Shown here one piece after another: positions 11,820 to 21,846 of a DNA stretch of 64,000 nt. The notes beneath the pieces are model-generated. The model searched no databases. It saw nothing but the letters and a program-made list of their open reading frames with translations, and had not been told where the DNA came from. Both the position numbers and the translations under genes were made by a program. The stretch covers positions 434,001-498,000 of the forward strand of contig JALJCO010007085.1 of assembly GCA_023101725.1 (NCBI GenBank), in the 5' to 3' direction. How positions within the stretch are numbered: the stretch's first letter is position 1; each line of letters starts with the position of its first letter. This stretch comes from Atherinomorus stipes. Lineage: Eukaryota > Chordata > Actinopteri > Atheriniformes > Atherinidae.

Positions 11820-12082
11820 TTTGAATTGTTTATGTTGGGTTCTCTCGGGTTCTCCGGCTTCCTCCTACCATCCAAAGACATGCATGTTAGGTTAATTAAT
11901 TACTCTAAATTGTCCCTAGGAATGACTGTGAGCGTGAATGGTTGTCTGTCTCTCTGTGTTGGTACTGCTACAGACTGGCGACCTGTACAGAGTGTACCCT
12001 GCCTCTCGCCTGATAATAGATAGGCTCCAGCAACCCCTGTGACCCTGAACTGGATAAGCGGTACAGAAAATGGATGGATGGC
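11820..12082 (+). mobile_element. Teleost retroelement 3' tail
   Basis: The stretch runs from a CTCCGGCTTCCTCC block through CATGCATGTTAGGTTAATT, GACTGGCGACCTGT and GGATAAGCGG to a GGATGGATGG end. This order is that of a very common fish interspersed repeat 3' region. It has no coding capacity. Confidence 0.65.
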
Positions 12083-12752
12083 TTTTAAATTAAATAGACA
12101 ACAAAAGAGAGTTGGACCTGAAAATTATAGAAGTTGAGATGGCCTTTTAGTACACCTTTTGAAACATTTTTTTCCCCCACCAGCTAAGGAGAAATCAGTG
12201 TAAGCTCTACAAAAAGCCAAATTCAGACATTTACATTTTTACTCACAATGCCTTCTGATAATGTCAAAACGTCCAGACATGTTCATTTGTAAGAAAATGG
12301 CTTCATGGTCTTTAAAGTCAGAGATGGCTATTTAGTGTCTGTCTATTGAGTTAAATTGTTCACTTTTATCACATGAATGCTGGAGTTCAAACATCAGCCA
12401 TCTTTTCTGTCATTTGCTATATATTGTTATAACTGTGAATGACAGACTTCAAGAATAATAATAACAATGTCTTCATTGAGCCAAATCCACAGTGAAATAA
12501 GAAAAAGAACAACTGTGCTAAAGTCAACCAAAACACATAAATGAATATAAGGAAGTAAAATTGAAGTTGTCGTGACAAATTTAAACAATTCTAATGATTA
12601 TTATAATATGATTGTGGTTTTGCATTTTGAAATTAAATGAAATGAAAAATACTTTGTACCAGAAGGGAAATTCAATATTGTAATGGCTTGTACTTTTTTT
12701 CTTCCTTTGAACAATATAACATATATATAAAATAACAATACAACAATAATAG

Positions 12753-13260
12753 TCAGTCAGTTTTGTTCTTCAGGGTGATGCTGCAGGAAGGAATGAATTC
12801 TGTACCTCTGCAAACCGCGGCATTCTTTTCTGAACGATCATCTCCAGCGGCTCCAGAGTTCTCCCCAGCACAGAACCAGCTTTCTTGATCAGCTTGTTTA
12901 GTTTCTTCAAGTCTCTGGTTCTGACGCTGCTGCCCCAGCAGATGCTGCAAAGCTGATTGCACTTTCCACCACTGACTTACAGAAGATCTGCAACATCTTG
13001 GTGCAGATGTTGGATGATATCAGCTTCCTTAAGAAGTAGAGTCTGCTCTGACCTTTTTTGTTGTCAGTGTTGCATTTCCAGTCTAGTCTGTTGTCGCTGA
13101 ACTCCAAGGTTCTTGTATTTCCCCACCACCTCCACCTCCCCTCCCAGGATGTAGACAAGGCTATGCTGCTTATTCTTGCTCCTCCTGAAGTCAACAATCA
13201 TCTCTTTAGTTTTGCTGGTATTTAAGATGAGGTGATTGTTACCGAACCATTTCATTCATT
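12753..13260 (-). mobile_element. LINE reverse transcriptase fragment (second family)
   Basis: Minus-strand frames give NHLILNTSKTKEMIVDFRR, ILGGEVEVVGKYKNLGVQ and KKGQSRLYFLRKL, with frameshifts between them. This is the region just after the RT catalytic core in Rex1/CR1-L2-like LINEs. Broken by several stops. Confidence 0.72.
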
Positions 13261-14013
13261 TTATTGTTATATGTGTAAATTAATTTACAAGTTTATCTCA
13301 TTTCTCTTGCTACAGTATATATTCATATAATGTAAGCTCATTAATAGTTTGGTAAGTGTAGCAAGTTCATTAGCAGACTGTGAGTTGATACCGAGGCCAG
13401 ACTTGTCTGAGAAATGAAATACCTGTATAAAAGATAAGCTGTTCTTTGAAGTACAGCTAATGCTAATTCTGCTAATTCAATTGCACAGAGAAACACCTGT
13501 GTGCTCAGGGGAAACAATTTCAGAGCATAAATGAATGCCCGGAACAAGGACGTTTCCACATGCCAAGTTTGGACACCGTGCGTGATGACGTATTCGCGGG
13601 ACAAATCATTCAGCCAGTGATAGTGCAGTAATGGTGCACTATTACTGCACCACTTCTGGCAGAGAAACAAGGAACTTTTTCATGCCCACATCTGTAAGAT
13701 ACAGATATAAACCTCTGAGCTCCATCTGGACAGGCAGAAAACTTCAATGTGTCAACATCTAATACATGTTTAATCTCTCTCTTCCATGATTAAAACATTG
13801 ACTTAGTACAATTCTGTAATTTTCTTAATCTCTCACTGGGCAAGGAGGAAAAACTTAAAAACAGAAGCAGTAACTGTTTACTGTTTTGTTTCTATGTAAA
13901 GAAACAATTTTTTTTCATCTAAAAAGAGTTTATAACCATAATAACATGATCACGACACATAATCAGAGGACAACAGGACAGAAAGAACGTATGGACAATA
14001 TTCCTCATCCACT
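13261..14013. other. Intergenic, no gene seen
   Basis: AT-rich. The only structure noted is a GTGCAGTAATGGTGCAC / GTGCA hairpin-like repeat near 13625-13652. Confidence 0.4.
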
Positions 14014-14021
14014 GTGTGACC

Positions 14022-14525
14022 TAAGGTTATAATAGTTTTGGATTTTTCATTTGAGTTTTTGTTTTTCAATTCAGTTAGTTTTAGTTAGTTTTTTGAGCAG
14101 GTTTGCTAGTTTTTATTTTTTTGGAAAATGCTTAGTTTTAGTTTAGTTTTTATTAGTGTCAGTTTAAGTTTTTGTTTAGGTTTTTTTTTTATTTTCATAA
14201 ATTAATATAGGTATTTGTCTGGTGTGACATTCAAAATCAGAAAGTCACTTAGAGTAAAACCAGTAGAGCAAAGTAAATTGATTGAATAGAAATAGATTTC
14301 ATATCAACCCAAATTGCTAATTTTTTAGATAAATTTACAAAGACTAAAACTAAGGATATTTTTGCAATAAATTTAGTTTGTTTTAGTTAGTTTTATAAAG
14401 ACACAATACAGTTTCAGTTAATTATCATTTTTTAAAAAACTGTCATTTTAATTTTTATTTCACTAAAGAAAATGTTATTTCAATTTTAGTATTTTCATTG
14501 GTTTTAGTCAGCTATAATAACCTTG
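14022..14525. mobile_element. hAT-like MITE with perfect 8-bp TSD
   Basis: Ends are TAAGGTTATAATAG on the left and CTATAATAACCTTG on the right, an inverted pair with two mismatches. The element is flanked on both sides by GTGTGACC (14014-14021 and 14526-14533), an exact 8-bp target duplication typical of hAT transposition. The interior is a TTAGTTTT-rich strand-biased sequence with no coding capacity. Confidence 0.85.
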
Positions 14526-14533
14526 GTGTGACC

Positions 14534-15145
14534 ACATCCACTTTCATATTCTGCCGGTCATCTTTAAATCCAGTTATCTTATTTGCCTTTTGAACTGAGC
14601 TTCAAAGATCACTGAACATCAACAAACAGTCCAGAAATGTGTCATTTACAATTATTTCAATTAAGTTCTGACTTTGATCATGGAAAAAAAAGAGAAAAAT
14701 GTTATATTGCAGTTTCATGGATACTGTTACCTACTAATTCACGTCAACCAATGTTTGACCTTCATTGACCCTTTATTAACTCTTTATTGACCCCCTGACA
14801 TTCCTGCAGTCCTGTGTAACAGCCAAAATATCTCGCCTGAAACCTACTCGAATGCCAACAGGTTAAACCAAGTTATACAAATTATGTTGTTCTGGTCAAA
14901 AAAATGAATCATGAAAACATGTATTTGTTCTTCACATATTTAATAGAAACCTCATTTAGATTTTTCAGTGGTCATGTTGAAAAACAGTGTATCTTTACAT
15001 CATTACTTTCAGTCAATAATATTGCTAAAACAACACATTTTAAAATGATTTCAAGGTTTCTATTTACATATGTTCATCAAATATTTTCTGAACTATAGCT
15101 AAAGGTCAACATAAGTAAAGTCAGTAGATGGAACATTTTCTGTCA
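14534..15145. other. 3' flank of lectin copy 4
   Basis: Positions about 14900-15120 match 18275-18495 downstream of copy 6, showing both belong to the same duplicated unit. No other gene. Confidence 0.5.
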
Positions 15146-15628
15146 CTAAGGACAAACTGTCCGAGATTCACAAACAAAAGCACGTGTCACTGAGCACAGA
15201 TGATCATTCCACATTTCTTTGCTGTACATGGTGTGTCCACAGTGTTCTTTTCCACCCTGACTTGGCTCTGTTGGACTCCAATGGGTAAAATTGACTATAG
15301 AGCCATCAGACCACATCCATCCTCCTTCTTTGTGAACATCAGTGAGTCCAATCCAGGTGTATGACCTAGTCGGGTCAAAATTCTTGATCAGAAACGTGAC
15401 AAAATTGTTTTCTTCCAAACTGTGGATGGACACCAGGTTGGCTCCTTCTGACACACAATGGAGCTCTGCTTCACCCCAGGTCATGTGTGAGGCAAAATAC
15501 TTGTAGCAGCGGCCATTGAAGCTGTTCCAGAACATGGGACAGCCGCCCCGTTGTAGCTTCAGTTCCAGTTCATCTGAAGGAGACTCGGCACCCAGAGCCA
15601 GACCAAACAGGAACAAGAACAAGAACAT
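15146..15628 (-). CDS. Secreted C-type lectin, copy 4, EPS motif
   Basis: 160 residues in one exon. Signal peptide MFLFLFLFGLALGAES, then a CTLD with GCPMFWNSF, RCYKYFA, WGEAELHC, TWIGLTD, WMWSDG, TEPSQGG and MWNDHLC. The specificity triplet is EPS instead of EPN, so the usual Asn calcium ligand is lost while WND is kept. Closest neighbour is copy 6, which shares the signal peptide, promoter and both flanks. ATG at 15626-15628. Confidence 0.9.
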   Translation of the reverse strand: MFLFLFLFGLALGAESPSDELELKLQRGGCPMFWNSFNGRCYKYFASHMTWGEAELHCVSEGANLVSIHSLEENNFVTFLIKNFDPTRSYTWIGLTDVHKEGGWMWSDGSIVNFTHWSPTEPSQGGKEHCGHTMYSKEMWNDHLCSVTRAFVCESRTVCP

Positions 15629-15705
15629 GATGGAGTTTTAACAGGGACTTATGATGAGATGATGATATCTTGAGAATCCTGTAGAGCCAGAAAAGAGGCA
15701 ACTGT

Positions 15706-15754
15706 CTTTTATATCATGCAGAGGCTGTTTCCACTAATGGTGTGATGTCATTGG
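15706..15754 (-). promoter_or_regulatory. TATA and CCAAT boxes, lectin copy 4
   Basis: TATAAAAG at 15713-15706 and CCAATGACATCA starting at 15754. The CCAAT box abuts a TGACATCA half-palindrome resembling an ATF/CREB or AP-1 site. The block is nearly identical in copy 6 and similar in copy 7. Confidence 0.65.
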
Positions 15755-15779
15755 TCAAGGCAGTTAGAAACAAGCCAGT

Positions 15780-16534
15780 TATAAAACAGGCACATTAACT
15801 GGTTATAGCTGATGATAAAGTTATTTCCTGGTAATTTCATTTTTGACTCTGCAGCTTTATCTTTTGTTTTTCTTGGCAATTATATTTTCAAACCATCATA
15901 AAAGTCCAGTTATCACTGAGTCTCACTCACATGAAACCCTCAGCAGTCTCGTTCCAAAAGAAAAACAAACCAATTAAAAGGAGCAATAACATTAAATATT
16001 AACTTTAACTTCCTTGTTGGATTCCTGTCAAAGCTTTATAAAACTCTGACATTCTGATTGTGGACAGGCAGTAAAAGAGCCCCTCCCTAACCCATAGAAA
16101 AGGAATGGATGGATTTTAGCGTTTTTTTTATTTATTTTTATTTAGTTATATCATATTTTTAGTGAATTTATTTGAGAACTATTTAAAATTCTATCCTAAA
16201 ATTCATATGTAGTGTGTAGAAACGTGACTAAAACGTTTCTACACGCTGTACCTATAATAATATGTGTAGGAGCCAGATTTCCAGTCAAATTTTAACCAAA
16301 TTTTTAGATTCACAAACATTAGCCATGTGACACATGAAACTATCTTTTTATATATATATATATATATATATATAAAACTTTGTTACTGAAAAGAACATTT
16401 TACACATCAGTACTAACCCAATAATTCAAAAGCTTCAATTTGTGTTTCTTAGAAATGTACTGTACATTTTACGTTTTTATCTTATCATTAAAAATACCAA
16501 AGTTAAAGTCATCAGTTTGTCCACAGACATAAAA
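15780..16534. other. Spacer between lectin copies 4 and 5, duplicated
   Basis: Holds a spacer block (about 15880-16110) related to 19250-19710 and 22410-22660, then a 3' flank block (16160-16534) related to positions 1-820 and 19740-20040. A (TA)n tract lies at about 16343-16373. No gene. Confidence 0.5.
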
Positions 16535-17290
16535 CACAGTGTTCATATTCTCTATAGTTGTCTGGCTGTCCTTCTCTCTAGTTTGAAAAGTCCACGGTGG
16601 AACCATCAGACCACATCCATGTGCCTTCTCGGTGGGCATCACTCATTCCAATCCAAGTGTATCCCTGAGCAGGATCAAAGTTATTGATCAGGGATGTGAC
16701 AAAATTGTCATCATCCAGACTGTGAATGGAGACCAGGTTGGTTCCTTCTGACTGGCAGTAGAGGTCTGCATCAGTCCAGCTCATGTGTGTGGCGATGTAT
16801 TTGTAGCAGCGGCCTTTGAAGCTGTACCAGAACGCAGGACAGTGGCCACGCTGCAGCTTCACCTCCTGCTCATTAGATGAAGACGCAGCAACCAGAACCA
16901 GACCCAACAAGGAACAGAACAGCATCATGGTGGTGAGAGAGTTTCTCTCCAAGTCTTTTGAGGACAGAATGTTCACCGCTGGATGTTATCAGCATTCACC
17001 CAGAAACAGCTGAAAGACCACCTTCTTTTATGCCCATTAGAGAAGGAGTGAGAACTGGTCACCATATCATTGGTTAGTGCATCTGGCACTAAATACACAC
17101 TATCTATAAGGATAGGCACCGTTTACAGGTTTTCACCACAAGCTCAACATACAGTTGTCAAGTGCAGCTTGAGAAAAAAAAAATGTTTGCTTTCATTAAT
17201 TTAATGAGGAAGATATAAGATATGACTTTTTAGTCAACATTGTTTTATCAGAATTATTATTACCAGTGCATTAGACATAGGCATATACTT
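16535..17290 (-). repeat. Segmental duplicate of 6917-7672
   Basis: About 755 bp covering lectin copy 5, its promoter (ATAAAAG at 17031-17025, CCAAT at 17073-17069) and upstream flank are nearly identical to the copy 2 region. The low divergence, including non-coding sequence, implies a recent duplication or gene conversion. Confidence 0.82.
16578..16928 (-). pseudogene. Lectin copy 5, truncated chimeric pseudogene
   Basis: A recent duplicate of copy 2: signal peptide, first two thirds of the CTLD and the promoter differ by only a few bases. The Trp codon after DFSN is TAG (16578-16580), ending the protein at 116 residues before the QPD and WND motifs. Homology to copy 2 continues past this stop down to about 16535, where the sequence switches to a copy 1/copy 7 type 3' flank, so the last part of the CTLD is absent altogether. 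The stop and the loss of the tail together make a functional lectin domain unlikely. Start ATG at 16926-16928, where copy 2 has GTG, followed by a second ATG. Confidence 0.85.
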
Positions 17291-17500
17291 ACACACAGTG
17301 GTGGATCCAGACTTTTATTGTGGGGGGGGGGGGGGGGCAAGGCTATCTAAGGGGGTCCACTATAAGAATGACAACTAACACAGTAACAGTACTTTCATTC
17401 ATATTCGTGATGAGCACTGATTAAAATTTTCATTGGTGATTAATTGCATGTTTGACGCACAGTTTTTTTCTCCTTTAAAAGTGCTGCTATATGAAGAAAA
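17291..17500. other. Spacer with G homopolymer
   Basis: Contains a G run at about 17322-17338 next to a TGGATCCAGACTTTTATTG block; otherwise featureless. Confidence 0.4.
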
Positions 17501-17504
17501 TGCT

Positions 17505-17930
17505 GCAACCAATTAGAAACTAACAAGACAGAAATCTGGGACTAGTCCTGGACTCAGACCTGAATTTCACCATCACATTAAAGGACTGATGTCTCAGCAG
17601 GACTAAGAAAAGCTGGTCCATGCATTCATCTTCAATAGTCTACAAGTACTGGAATGCTGTCTATACAGGTCTACCTATAAAGTCCATCAGACAGCTGCAG
17701 ATAGTCCAGAATGCTGCTGATCCAGTCCTCAGATCTGTAAACTGGCTTCCTGTCTGACAAAGAATTGACTTCAGAATCCAACTGTTAGTTTACCAGTGCT
17801 GAACGGTTTAGGACCAAATTTCTGTTCCCAGAGTCAGAACTAAACCTGAAGAGGCAGTGCTCAGTTTTTAAGCTCCTCACATGTGGAACAAACTCCCAGA
17901 AAACTGAAGGTGATAAAACTCAGTACTAGT
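17505..17930 (+). mobile_element. Decayed LINE reverse transcriptase (L2/Rex-type)
   Basis: The plus strand, read across stops and shifts, gives LGLVLDSDLNF, LQIVQNAA, VNWLPV, SVPRVRTKPEEAVLSF and APHMWNKLPEN in the order of a fish LINE RT C-terminus. Same family as 11127-11625 but opposite strand and more decayed. Confidence 0.65.
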
Positions 17931-18160
17931 TTAAAGGTTCATTCCCTGTAATAATCCATCAGTTAGCTACATCATACTGTGATGGTTTGGTTTTTTAGAG
18001 CAGATGTTAGCTAGCAGTCATTTGAGGATAGCCTCCAGTGTTTCACTTTACTACTAACACAAAAGCATTTGAACACAACACACTGTAATCTGTACTGTAG
18101 GAACATTACAAAACATCTTACTTGAGACCCATTGGAATGCCAAAGTAAGACAATACTGTA

Positions 18161-18196
<36 letters not shown>

Positions 18197-18512
18197 TATT
18201 TAAGTGTCATACACTTGCTGCCCCAGCCCATATGGGCATAAATGAGGTTATTCAGGTCATAAGACAATAATTATGAAAACAAGAATTTGTTCTTCACATG
18301 TGTTTAATAGAAACATCGTTTTGATTTTTCAGTGGTCATGTTTGGAAAAAAGAATGTATTTCGATATCACTTTACTTTCAGTCAATAATGTTGAACAAAA
18401 TATTTAGAAATTATCTATATTTTTTTATTTATAAAATGTTCATCAAATATTTTTTGAATAACCGGCCACAATAGTTGAAGTTTCACATAAGTAAAGTCCG
18501 TAGGTGCAACTT
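17931..18512. other. Spacer and 3' flank of lectin copy 6
   Basis: A (GATT)n tract at about 18165-18193 leads into a retroelement-like tail (TTTATTTAAGTGTCATACAC) up to about 18260. From 18275 on, the sequence is the 3' flank shared with copy 4. AATAAA on the minus strand at about 18424-18429. Confidence 0.5.
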
Positions 18513-19004
18513 TCATGGTCGCTGAGGACAAACTGTACGAGATGCACAAACAAAAGCAAATTTGTTTGAGCATGGATGATCATTCCACATTTCTATGCCA
18601 TCCATGGTATGTACACAGTCATTTGCAGTAGCATTATTTGGCTCTGTTGGACTCCAATGGGTAAAACTGACTCGAGAGCCGTCAGACCACATCCATCCTC
18701 CTTCTTTGTGAACATCATTCAGTCCAATCCAGGTGAACTCCCTGGACGGGTCAAAGTTTTTGATCAGAGAATTGACAAAATTAAGTTCTTCCAGACTGTG
18801 GATGGACACCAGGTTGGCTCCTTCTGACACACAATGGAGCTCTGCTTCACCCCAGGTCATGTGTGAGGCAACATACTTGTAGCAGCGGCCATTGAAGCTG
18901 TACCAGAACATGGGACAGCCGCCCCGTTGTAGCTTCACTTCCAGTTCATCTGAAGGAGACTCAGCACCCAGAGCCAGACCAAACAGGAACAAGAACAAGA
19001 ACAT
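18513..19004 (-). CDS. Secreted C-type lectin, copy 6, EPN (mannose-type motif)
   Basis: 163 residues in one exon. Signal peptide MFLFLFLFGLALGAES is identical to copy 4. CTLD motifs are GCPMFWYSF, RCYKYVA, WGEAELHC, TWIGLND, WMWSDG, TEPNNAT and MWNDHPC. EPN plus WND is a complete mannose-type site, with an NAT sequon within the loop. Tandem duplicate of copy 4; the two differ chiefly in the ligand-binding loop, where copy 4 carries EPSQGG. ATG at 19002-19004. Confidence 0.9.
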   Translation of the reverse strand: MFLFLFLFGLALGAESPSDELEVKLQRGGCPMFWYSFNGRCYKYVASHMTWGEAELHCVSEGANLVSIHSLEELNFVNSLIKNFDPSREFTWIGLNDVHKEGGWMWSDGSRVSFTHWSPTEPNNATANDCVHTMDGIEMWNDHPCSNKFAFVCASRTVCPQRP

Positions 19005-19118
19005 GATGGAGTTTTAACAGGGACTTATGATGAGATGATGATATCTTGATGGAGTTTAAATGCACTGATGTGTAGCCTACTACCAAGAATCCTGCAGAGC
19101 CAGAAAAGAGACAACTGT

Positions 19119-19167
19119 CTTTTATATCATGCAGAGGGTGTTTCCACTAATGGTGTGATGTCATTGG
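19119..19167 (-). promoter_or_regulatory. TATA and CCAAT boxes, lectin copy 6
   Basis: TATAAAAG at 19126-19119 and CCAATGACATCA starting at 19167, 37 bp apart as in copy 4. The leader between TATA and ATG is about 37 bp longer than in copy 4, because of an insertion around 19045-19085. Confidence 0.65.
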
Positions 19168-19189
19168 TCAGGGCAGTTAGAAACAAGTA

Positions 19190-20079
19190 GTTATAAAACA
19201 GACCCACTAACTGTTTATAGCTGACTATAAAGTTATTTCCTGGTAATTTTCTTTTTCATGCTGCAGCTTTATCTGTTGTTTTTCTTTGTAATTATATTTT
19301 CAAACCATCATAAAAGTCCAGATATCACTGAGTCTCATTGACATGAAACCCTCAGCAGTCTCAAAGTTCTTAATCAGGACTGCTCATGCTGGCCTTGGAC
19401 AGACATCAGGCTTCAGTCATATATTTTTTTCTTCATCATGAATTAATCTTATTGAGAACATGACAGATACAATGAAATATGTTAATGTTAAGTATTCTGC
19501 AACAAATATACATTAAATTTTTATAACTGAAATTCAAGTAGGCCCCCCAAAAGTAGAACAAACCAATTAAAAGAAGCAATTACATTAAAATATTAATTCA
19601 TAGCTGTTATTTTGTAAGTGTAACTTCCTTGTTAGATTCCTGTAAAAGCTTTAATAAGACTCTGCATGCTGACTGTTAGACAGGCAGTGAAAGAGCCCCC
19701 CCCAAAAAAAAACATTGAAAATGAGTGGATGGTTTTAAGAGTTTTGTATTTATTTGAGAGCTATTCAAAATTCTTTCCTAAAAACATGGCTAAAACTTGA
19801 CCCATAACAATATGTGCAGGAGTTTGATTTCCAAACATATTTTTAGAAAAACTTTGGTTGCACAAACATAAGCCATATGACATAATATTTCTTTTTTCTT
19901 TCTTTTTTTTAATAAAACTTTAATCAAACAGAAAGGATTATTTTACACATCAGTCCTACCCCAATAACTGAAAAGCTTTAATTTGCATTTCTTTTAAATA
20001 TACTGCACATTTTGTGTTTTTTATCATCAATCAGGTCAGCAGAGCAGGCTGAATCACATCGATGGAAGTATCTCAGATC
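19190..20079. other. Spacer and 3' flank of pseudogene copy 7
   Basis: Consists of duplicated unit sequence: a spacer block (19250-19710) related to 15820-16110 and 22410-22660, then a 3' flank (19740-20079) related to 1-890. No other gene. Confidence 0.5.
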
Positions 20080-20568
20080 TTAAGGACAAGATTTGCGAGT
20101 TGCACAAACAGAGGGGCGAGTCAATGAACATGGGATGTCATTCCATCTTCGTTTAGAGAAATTTGTATGTGCACAGTGTTCTCGTCCTTTCTGGTTATTT
20201 GGCTCTCTTCCACTCCAAACAGTAAAGTCCACTGTAGTCCCATCAGACCACATCCATCTGCCCTCTTTGTGGAGGTCACTGAATCCAATCCAGGTTTGTC
20301 CCTCAGTGTGGTCAAAATTCTTAATCAGAGAACTGACAAAATTGTGTTCGTTCATACTGTGAACGGACACCAGGTTGGCTCCTACCGACAAACAGTGGAA
20401 TTCAGCGTCAGCTCAGGTCAGGCGTGCCCCGACATACTTGTAGCAGCGGCTGTTGAAGCTGAACCAGAACATGGGACAGCCGCCACGTTGTAGCTTCACT
20501 TCCAGCTCATCTGATGGAGACTCAGCACCCAGAGCCAGACCAAAGAGGAAGATGAACAGCAGCATCAT
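20080..20568 (-). pseudogene. Lectin copy 7, disabled by one nonsense codon
   Basis: The frame is open from ATG (20566-20568) to TAA (20080-20082) over 162 codons except for TGA at 20413-20415, codon 52, where the family has Trp (TWADAE). Signal peptide, CP/RCYKY motifs, WMWSDG, REPNN and RWNDIPC are all intact. No frameshift is present, so loss is recent, polymorphic, or a sequence error. If expressed, only a 51-residue fragment would be made from this start. Confidence 0.82.
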
Positions 20569-20679
20569 GAAGTCTTAAGAAGACAGCTGTGAAGAGGTGC
20601 AGAGGTGCAGACGTCTTGTTGGAATAAATGCAGTGATGTGTTACCAGAATTTGTGCACTGGCAGATGACATGCAGGTTT

Positions 20680-20728
20680 CTTTTATATCCTGCAGAGGGT
20701 TTTTCTACTGGTGGTGTGATATCATTGG
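20680..20728 (-). promoter_or_regulatory. TATA and CCAAT boxes, lectin copy 7
   Basis: TATAAAAG at 20687-20680 and CCAATGATATCA starting at 20728, keeping the 37-bp spacing of copies 4 and 6. Confidence 0.6.
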
Positions 20729-20749
20729 CCAGGGCAGTTAGCAACAAGT

Positions 20750-21028
20750 TAGTAATAAGAGAAAAATATTAACTATTTACAGCATGAAACAGTTATTTTA
20801 CTGTTAATGTCCTTAATAGCCTTTTTCTGGGCAGCTTTATCTTTTTCATTTCCTATCCAACTGTGTAATCAAAGCATCATAAAAGTGAAAAAAAAAGAGG
20901 TCGCAAGTAGGACAAGGTGACCATATCTGGGTCAATTTATTCTCCTAGTAATTTCCTTGTTTACTCTACAGCTTTATCTGTTTTTCTTTGCAACTATATT
21001 TACAAACTGTCATAAAAGTCTAGATATC
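20750..21028. other. Upstream spacer of copy 7, internally duplicated
   Basis: The block with GCAGCTTTATCT...CATAAAAGT occurs twice, at about 20830-20890 and 20965-21020, while the spacers at 15850-15910 and 19260-19320 have it once. Confidence 0.5.
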
Positions 21029-21846
21029 CTGACTAGTTTAATGCATAAAATTCGGGGTAAGGTCAATATTCCGGGTTTGAAAGAACAGGAAAAACCCTAT
21101 ATAAATGAGGGGAGAGAGAGATTCTTTAAATAAAAAATAAAAAAATAAAAGGAAATCCCCAAAAAAACGGGGGGGAAAAAAAAAATGAAGGAGGGGGGGG
21201 AAGAACAACCGGGGGGGGCGGTGGGGGAAGGGGAGGGAAGAGTAGAAGTAGAAGAAAAAAAAAAGGGAAGAGGTGGGGGGGGCGGGGGGGGGGGGGGGGG
21301 GGGGTGGAGTGGGGGGGGGGGGGGGGGGGCGAGCAGCCAGGAGGGGATAAAGAAGAAAGAGGGGGGGAGGAGGTCGGAAAAAGGAGCAGGGGGGAGCATC
21401 CCGGCTCCGCTGTCTCCAGGAGAGCCCGGGGGGAAGGAGGGGGTCGGGGGGAGGGGTGGGGGAGAGGGTGATAATGAGGAAAGAGAGAGTCCGGGAGGAA
21501 TCAGTGAACTTTCCTCTACCACATCTCCACAAAAATTATAGAGGGGAGGAGAAGGGACGAAAGGTACGGTCCCACCGGGTCCTTGGGTATGGTGGTGATG
21601 AAGATATAAAAGAGAAAAAGAGAAGATGGAGATCACTGTAGAACAAAATCACAATAATCTCTTTAAAATAACAAAAAAGCGAAAGAAAAAACATGAGAGA
21701 AACAAAAAAAATATAATTAAAATAATAAAAGTAAAATCTAAATAATCGGAAGAAAAGGGGTAAAAGGGGTAATATGATTTATATAAAAAGGAATATAGGT
21801 TTGGGTTTATTAAATCAGGGTGATCAAATTGAAAGAGAAAGATGGG
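21029..21846. repeat. Purine-rich block with very long G runs
   Basis: About 818 bp almost free of C and T on the plus strand. It has G runs near 21281-21304 and 21311-21329, then A/G-rich sequence with short AT-rich patches. The flanks join exactly as a duplicated spacer: GATATC to the left and CACTGAGT to the right are adjacent in the paralogous sequences near 15920 and 19325. Open frames through it are poly-proline or poly-glycine artefacts. It is either a true insertion or low-quality sequence; its erratic composition favours a sequence or assembly problem. Confidence 0.6.

Noticed and set aside
21038..21636. Long proline-rich (minus) and glycine-rich (plus) open frames
   Set aside because: They are by-products of G homopolymers in the purine block; no domain, start context or splice support.
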